From Candidatus Latescibacterota bacterium (GTDB taxonomy: Bacteria > Latescibacterota > UBA2968 > UBA8231): DNA of 8,747 nt. This document shows positions 6,041-8,747 of this stretch, one piece after another. A program made the position numbers and the translations under genes. Below the pieces are notes generated by a model. The model saw only the letters and a program-made list of their open reading frames with translations. It made no database searches and was not told the origin of the DNA. Numbering within the stretch: position 1 is the stretch's first letter; each line of letters begins with the position of its first letter. The stretch spans positions 1 to 8,747 of the forward strand of contig JAJDUT010000014.1 of NCBI GenBank assembly GCA_022826515.1, in the 5' to 3' direction.

Positions 6041-6796
6041 ATGGCTGCCCCCATAGCGCTTCAACTCTACACGGTCCGCGACGCCCTCGCGCAAAACTTC
6101 AAGTCCGTGGTCACCCGGATTGCCGAGATAGGGTACGTAGGAGTCGAGACGGCCGGATTTCCCGGCATCGGAGTAGATGAAGCCAGCGACCTATTTGCCG
6201 ATCTGGGTTTAGACGTATGCAGCGTGCATACCCAGCTACCCTTGGGCAAGCAAAAAAACCAAGTCATCGAACTGGCCTACGAACTGGAAGCCACCCGCGT
6301 GGTGAGCTCCACGCCGCACGATGCCTTCGCAAGCCTCGACGCCCTCAAGGCGCTGTGCGAGAGCTGGAACCAAGCCGCCGATATCGCCGCCGAGAACGGG
6401 TTGGAACTAGGCCTCCACAACCACTGGTGGGAATTCCAAGAAGTAGAAGGGCGACCGGGCTTTGCGCACCTAATCGACGAACTCGACGAGTCCATCTTCT
6501 TCCAAGTCGATACCTATTGGGTCAATACCGGCGGCGGCGACTCCGTGCAGGTCGTCGAGGAACTGGGCGAGCGAGCGCCGCTTTTGCACATCAAGGACGG
6601 TCCGTGCGACCCCGCGCAGGACATGCTCGCCGTCGGCGAGGGAGCTATGGACATCCCGTCCATTATCGAAGCCAGCCACGGCACTTGCGACTGGCTGATC
6701 GTCGAGTTGGACCGCTGTGCGACCGACATGATGGAAGCCGTAGAAAAAAGCTATCAATATCTCGTTGGCAACGAGCTGGCGCGCGGCGCCAGATAA
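6041..6796 (+). CDS. Sugar phosphate isomerase/epimerase family protein (AP endonuclease 2-like TIM barrel)
   Basis: This is a 251-residue protein of the xylose isomerase-like TIM-barrel family (PF01261), at normal length and without signal peptide. Family landmarks are ALQLYTVRD at 6-14, YVGVETAGF at 32-40 (E36), H63 in the CSVHTQLP strand, LGLHNHWWEF at 123-132 (H126, N127, H128, E131), QVDTYW at 155-160 (D157), LLHIKDGP at 181-188 (H183, K185, D186) and the terminal WLIVELD at 218-224 (E222). The Asp/His/Glu set is the usual divalent metal site. Relatives isomerise or epimerise keto-sugars, and some act as lyases on 3-keto-glycosides. The ATG follows AAGGAAGG with good spacing. It is the first gene of a tight operon; the next start is 15 bases after its stop. 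The precise substrate is unknown. Confidence 0.88.
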   Translation: MAAPIALQLYTVRDALAQNFKSVVTRIAEIGYVGVETAGFPGIGVDEASDLFADLGLDVCSVHTQLPLGKQKNQVIELAYELEATRVVSSTPHDAFASLDALKALCESWNQAADIAAENGLELGLHNHWWEFQEVEGRPGFAHLIDELDESIFFQVDTYWVNTGGGDSVQVVEELGERAPLLHIKDGPCDPAQDMLAVGEGAMDIPSIIEASHGTCDWLIVELDRCATDMMEAVEKSYQYLVGNELARGAR

Positions 6797-6811
6797 CGCA
6801 AAAGGAGCGTC

Positions 6812-7462
6812 ATGGCAAAGAAAGCAATCATGGTTTGGGGCGGCTGGGAGGGGCACGAGCCCAAGCAGTGCGCCGATATTTTCGCCCCTATCTTAGAAGC
6901 AGACGGATTCGCAGTAACCATTTCGGACACCCTCGACACGTACAAAGATCAAGACCTGATGGCCGAGCAGGATCTGGTGGTGCCGACGTGGACGATGGGA
7001 CAGATCGAAGGTGAGCAGGAGCAAGGGCTGCTCGCAGCCGTTGATAGCGGTGTCGGCATAGCCGGCTGGCACGGCGGCATGGCCGATTCGTTCCGCAACA
7101 ATACCACCTATCAGTTCATGGTCGGCGGCCAGTTCGTCGCCCACCCGGATGGCATCATCGACTACACGGTCAACATCGCGGCCCCAGACGACCCCATCGT
7201 CGCCGGCCTAGACGACTTCCAGATGCACTCCGAGCAGTACTACATGCACACCGACCCGGGCAATGAAGTGCTGGCCACGACGAACTTAGAGGGCCGTCAA
7301 AGTGCGCCTTGGGTCAATGGGACGGTGATGCCGGTGGTGTGGAAGCGCGCGTGGGGAGCGGGTCGGGTGTTCTACTCGTCGCTGGGCCACGTGGCGCACG
7401 ATTTTGACGTGCCCGAAGCGCGCGAGATCCAGCGGCGCGGCATGCTCTGGGCCAGCCGCTGA
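6812..7462 (+). CDS. ThuA-domain (trehalose-utilisation type) protein
   Basis: This 216-residue protein fits the ThuA family (PF06283), a class I glutamine-amidotransferase-like fold without the catalytic Cys triad. Landmarks are [12 protein letters not shown] at 6-17, [14 protein letters not shown] at 81-94 (H87 where amidotransferases have their nucleophile region), GGQFVAHP at 105-112, HSEQYYMH at 139-146 and the closing [20 protein letters not shown] at 174-193. In Sinorhizobium, thuA acts with the Gfo/Idh gene thuB in 3-keto-trehalose metabolism, and the same partner type is encoded divergently here. AAAGGAG lies four bases before the ATG. It sits between the isomerase (15-base gap) and the small membrane-protein gene (12-base gap), so it is cotranscribed. 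There is no signal peptide, and the actual reaction is not certain for this family. Confidence 0.88.
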   Translation: MAKKAIMVWGGWEGHEPKQCADIFAPILEADGFAVTISDTLDTYKDQDLMAEQDLVVPTWTMGQIEGEQEQGLLAAVDSGVGIAGWHGGMADSFRNNTTYQFMVGGQFVAHPDGIIDYTVNIAAPDDPIVAGLDDFQMHSEQYYMHTDPGNEVLATTNLEGRQSAPWVNGTVMPVVWKRAWGAGRVFYSSLGHVAHDFDVPEAREIQRRGMLWASR

Positions 7463-7474
7463 GGAGACCGCGCT

Positions 7475-7591
7475 GTGAAGTTCCGCAAAAATTTTTCCTC
7501 GCAGGTGTGCCTCTGGAGCCTTGGGCTGGCGGCGGGCCTCCTCTTGATCGTCCTGACGTGGTGGCTTATTAACCGACTGTCCGAGGAGTGA
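7475..7591 (+). CDS. 38-residue single-pass membrane microprotein in the ThuA operon
   Basis: This short gene is easy to miss because it starts with GTG (7475-7477). GAGGAG, overlapping the ThuA stop codon (7461-7466), gives a strong SD with an 8-base spacer. The product starts MKFRKNF, basic and therefore probably cytoplasmic. It then has one hydrophobic helix of about 20 residues (VCLWSLGLAA onwards, ending LTWWLI) and a short NRLSEE tail. Its TGA (7589-7591) overlaps the ATG of the next gene by one base, and its own GAGGAG Glu-Glu codons lie just before that start. The tight packing with a strong SD and start/stop coupling on both sides argues for real translation. I know no family to place it in. 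It could anchor or regulate a partner in the membrane, or serve mainly to couple translation. Confidence 0.7.
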   Translation: MKFRKNFSSQVCLWSLGLAAGLLLIVLTWWLINRLSEE

Positions 7592-8316
7592 TGGGCCGTA
7601 AGAAAGTGCTGATTACGGGGGCGGCTGGCCGCATTGGCGAGGTGATGCGCCAAGGGCTGCGGGAGAGCTACGACCTGCGGCTGATGTATCACCGCACAGT
7701 GCGGGAAGCTGCCGAGGGCGAGGAGGTCATCCGAGGCAGCGTCGCCGATCTGGACGCTATGGCCGAGGCGGTCGCTGGCGTCGATGCAGTAGTTCACCTC
7801 GCCGGCGATCCAGCGGTTAGCGCCACCTGGGAGTCGGTGCTCGAAAAGAACATCCAAGGCGTGTACTGCACCTATGAGGCCTGCAGAAATGCGGGCGTCA
7901 AGCGGGTCGTCTTCGCCAGCACCAATCACGTGACCGGCCTTTACGAAGAAGAGGGGATGTATACCACGTGGGAGATGCCCGTGCGGCCCGACAGCCTGTA
8001 CGGGGCCAGCAAGGCATTTGGCGAAAGTCTGGGACGCTACTACGTGGATCGCTACGGTTTGGAGGTCGTATGCCTGCGCATCGGCTCGTTCCAGCCTGAT
8101 TCCGCGGTCGTCGAGCGCAAAAGCGACCGGATTCTCTCCACTTGGCTGAGCCACCGCGACTGCGTCCAGCTCGTGCAGCGCTCCATTGAGGCCGACGTGC
8201 GCTTCGGAATCTACTACGGCATCTCGGGCAACACCCGCGCCTATTGGGATATCGAAAACGCCCGCCGCGAACTAGGCTACGACCCCCAAGACAACGCCGA
8301 GCACTTCAGGAATTAG
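7591..8316 (+). CDS. Uronate dehydrogenase-like NAD-dependent epimerase/dehydratase family enzyme
   Basis: From ATG 7591-7593 this is a 241-residue short-chain dehydrogenase of extended type. It has the NAD-binding VLITGAAGRIG (G10, G13, G16), the D53/VVHLAG (68-72) elements, the catalytic Ser in ASTNHVTGLY at 109-118, Y137-G-A-S-K141, and the C-terminal STWLSHRDCVQLV at 183-195 followed by NTRAYWD at 214-220. The ASxNHxxG, LSHRDC and NTRxxWD motifs resemble uronate dehydrogenases (Udh, uronate to aldaro-lactone), whose catalytic Tyr/Lys fall at almost the same positions. A GTG three bases earlier (7588) is the alternative start. Translation is coupled to the microprotein by a TGATG overlap. 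The protein is somewhat shorter than typical Udh (about 265), and its last two residues and stop lie inside a palindromic repeat, so its C-terminus may have been trimmed. Oxidation of another sugar is possible. Confidence 0.82.
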   Translation: MGRKKVLITGAAGRIGEVMRQGLRESYDLRLMYHRTVREAAEGEEVIRGSVADLDAMAEAVAGVDAVVHLAGDPAVSATWESVLEKNIQGVYCTYEACRNAGVKRVVFASTNHVTGLYEEEGMYTTWEMPVRPDSLYGASKAFGESLGRYYVDRYGLEVVCLRIGSFQPDSAVVERKSDRILSTWLSHRDCVQLVQRSIEADVRFGIYYGISGNTRAYWDIENARRELGYDPQDNAEHFRN

Positions 8317-8373
8317 GAATTACGAATTAGGAATTACGAATTGGGGCTGGGTAATTCCTAATTCCTAATTCCC
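8309..8373 (+). repeat. Heptad AT-rich palindromic repeat, copy 2, between convergent genes
   Basis: This 65-base element has a left arm of five GAATTNN heptads (GGAATTA alternating with CGAATTA types), a GGGGCTGGG centre and a right arm of TAATTCC units ending in CCC at 8373. GGAATTAGGAATTA (8309-8322) is perfectly complementary to TAATTCCTAATTCC in the right arm, so a long AT-rich hairpin can form. It shares GAATTACGAATTGGGG (8331-8346) with copy 1. The stop codon of the dehydrogenase and, on the other strand, that of the small frame ending at 8365 both lie within it. Because the unit is seven bases long and contains TAG/TAA on both strands, any frame that enters it stops soon. It may serve as a bidirectional transcription end. 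Confidence 0.75.
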
Positions 8374-8535
8374 ATCCCCCCTCTTCCTCCTTCCCCGCCA
8401 AAAAGCCTCCAGCAGACGCAAACATATACGGGCTACGTCCCACAGGATATACAGTCCCAAGCAGACGCCGAAGAAGGCGGCGATTCGGGGGTCGAAGGCT
8501 AGTTCGACGATGCGGTCGAGGAGGGCGGGAATCAC
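8365..8535 (-). CDS. Possible small membrane protein, hypothetical
   Basis: From GTG 8533-8535, with GGAG about ten bases upstream on the minus strand, this frame encodes 56 residues; a TTG at 8563-8565 would give 66. It begins VIPALLDRIVELAF, has one clear hydrophobic segment (IAAFFGVCLGLYILWDV) and a basic tail (RGRRKRGDGN). The final Gly-Asn and TAG stop come from the palindromic repeat at 8309-8373. I recognise no family. The strong SD-like site, hydrophobic segment and basic C-terminus are suggestive, but the frame is short and other frames overlap it. It converges on the dehydrogenase gene. Confidence 0.35.
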   Translation of the reverse strand: MIPALLDRIVELAFDPRIAAFFGVCLGLYILWDVARICLRLLEAFWRGRRKRGDGN

Positions 8536-8560
8536 GACGCAGAATCTCCAAAGAGCGAGC

Positions 8561-8605
8561 AGCAACTTGAGTTGTTGCTCAAAAACTAGGGGGACTATTA
8601 GTCCC
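8561..8605. promoter_or_regulatory. Two small hairpins upstream of the small minus-strand gene
   Basis: AGCAAC (8561-8566) pairs with GTTGCT (8574-8579), and GGGACT (8591-8596) pairs with AGTCCC (8600-8605) around an ATT loop; the second can be extended by TAG/CTA with two bulged Gs. A short A-run (8581-8585) lies between them. They could end the minus-strand transcript of the partial gene at 8662-8747 or mark the end of an inserted element. From 8606 to 8661 I see nothing else. Confidence 0.35.
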
Positions 8606-8661
8606 TAAGGGCTTTGGTGCATAAAACTCGTGCCGGGGTGTTGGCTTCTTGTGTGTGTAGT

Positions 8662-8747
8662 TTAGGCTTTCTCGGTTAGGGGATAGGATTCGGGTTTAGC
8701 CAAATGCAGTAGCCGGTTGAGTATGGCACATCCCACCCGTGTTTCGG
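8662..8747 (-). CDS. C-terminal end of an unidentified protein (5' partial)
   Basis: A minus-strand frame enters from the right edge (first full codon at 8745-8743) and ends with TAA at 8662-8664, giving 27 residues. The segment TRVGCAILNRLLHLAKPESY looks like a compact amphipathic helix followed by a short polar tail and is more protein-like than the other frames. Helical tails of this kind occur at the end of some DDE transposases, and hairpins follow downstream, but the piece is too short to assign. The call rests on an open frame at the window edge only. Confidence 0.35.
   Translation of the reverse strand, partial: ETRVGCAILNRLLHLAKPESYPLTEKA

Noticed and set aside
6217..7014. 265-residue plus-strand frame across the isomerase and ThuA genes
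   Set aside because: It is an out-of-frame Arg-rich shadow of two well-supported genes.
8309..8373. CRISPR-like array at the heptad repeat
   Set aside because: Units are only seven bases, have no spacers and no cas genes are nearby.

Overview
The window looks like bacterial chromosomal DNA, probably from an uncultured Gram-negative-type lineage. It is moderately GC-rich with AT-rich intergenic spacers. It carries a secreted protein with the architecture of an outer-membrane beta-barrel (DUF5916), and its mix of Gfo/Idh/MocA oxidoreductase, sugar isomerase, ThuA and uronate-dehydrogenase-like genes is common in carbohydrate-degrading environmental phyla. A Latescibacterota- or Poribacteria-like source is a guess from gene content; no marker gene is present.

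Layout. (1) Bases 1-317 hold the C-terminal end of a plus-strand protein with a fibronectin type III domain. It converges on a large minus-strand gene (402-2879) for a DUF5916 protein with an N-terminal CBM9-like domain. (2) Bases 2880-3754 are the least conventional part: a perfect 12-bp-stem hairpin in the DUF5916 leader, a small tail-anchored membrane protein with two possible starts, a LexA/TetR-type palindrome, a strong minus-strand intrinsic terminator, and upstream of it a roughly 270-base stretch that has a TTGACA element and can fold into several hairpins. That stretch is either a structured non-coding RNA or a small mRNA. (3) A two-gene minus-strand operon encodes a Gfo/Idh/MocA oxidoreductase followed by an AEC-family permease. 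(4) Divergent from it, a tight plus-strand operon (6041-8316) encodes a TIM-barrel sugar isomerase/epimerase, a ThuA-domain protein, a previously easy-to-miss 38-residue single-pass membrane protein, and a uronate-dehydrogenase-like short-chain dehydrogenase. (5) The right end has a small possible membrane protein on the minus strand, hairpins, and the last 27 residues of an unidentified minus-strand protein.

How the genes may work together. The divergent pair of operons brings together an NAD(P)-dependent sugar dehydrogenase, a xylose-isomerase-like epimerase/lyase, ThuA and a uronate dehydrogenase-like enzyme with a permease. This combination is consistent with oxidative handling of a glycoside or sugar acid (for example 3-keto-sugar chemistry as in the thuAB trehalose route), but the substrate cannot be read from sequence.

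Two copies of one heptad-based AT-rich palindromic repeat, in opposite orientation, flank the plus-strand operon at 5808-5864 and 8309-8373. The second copy supplies the stop codons of the genes converging on it from both sides.
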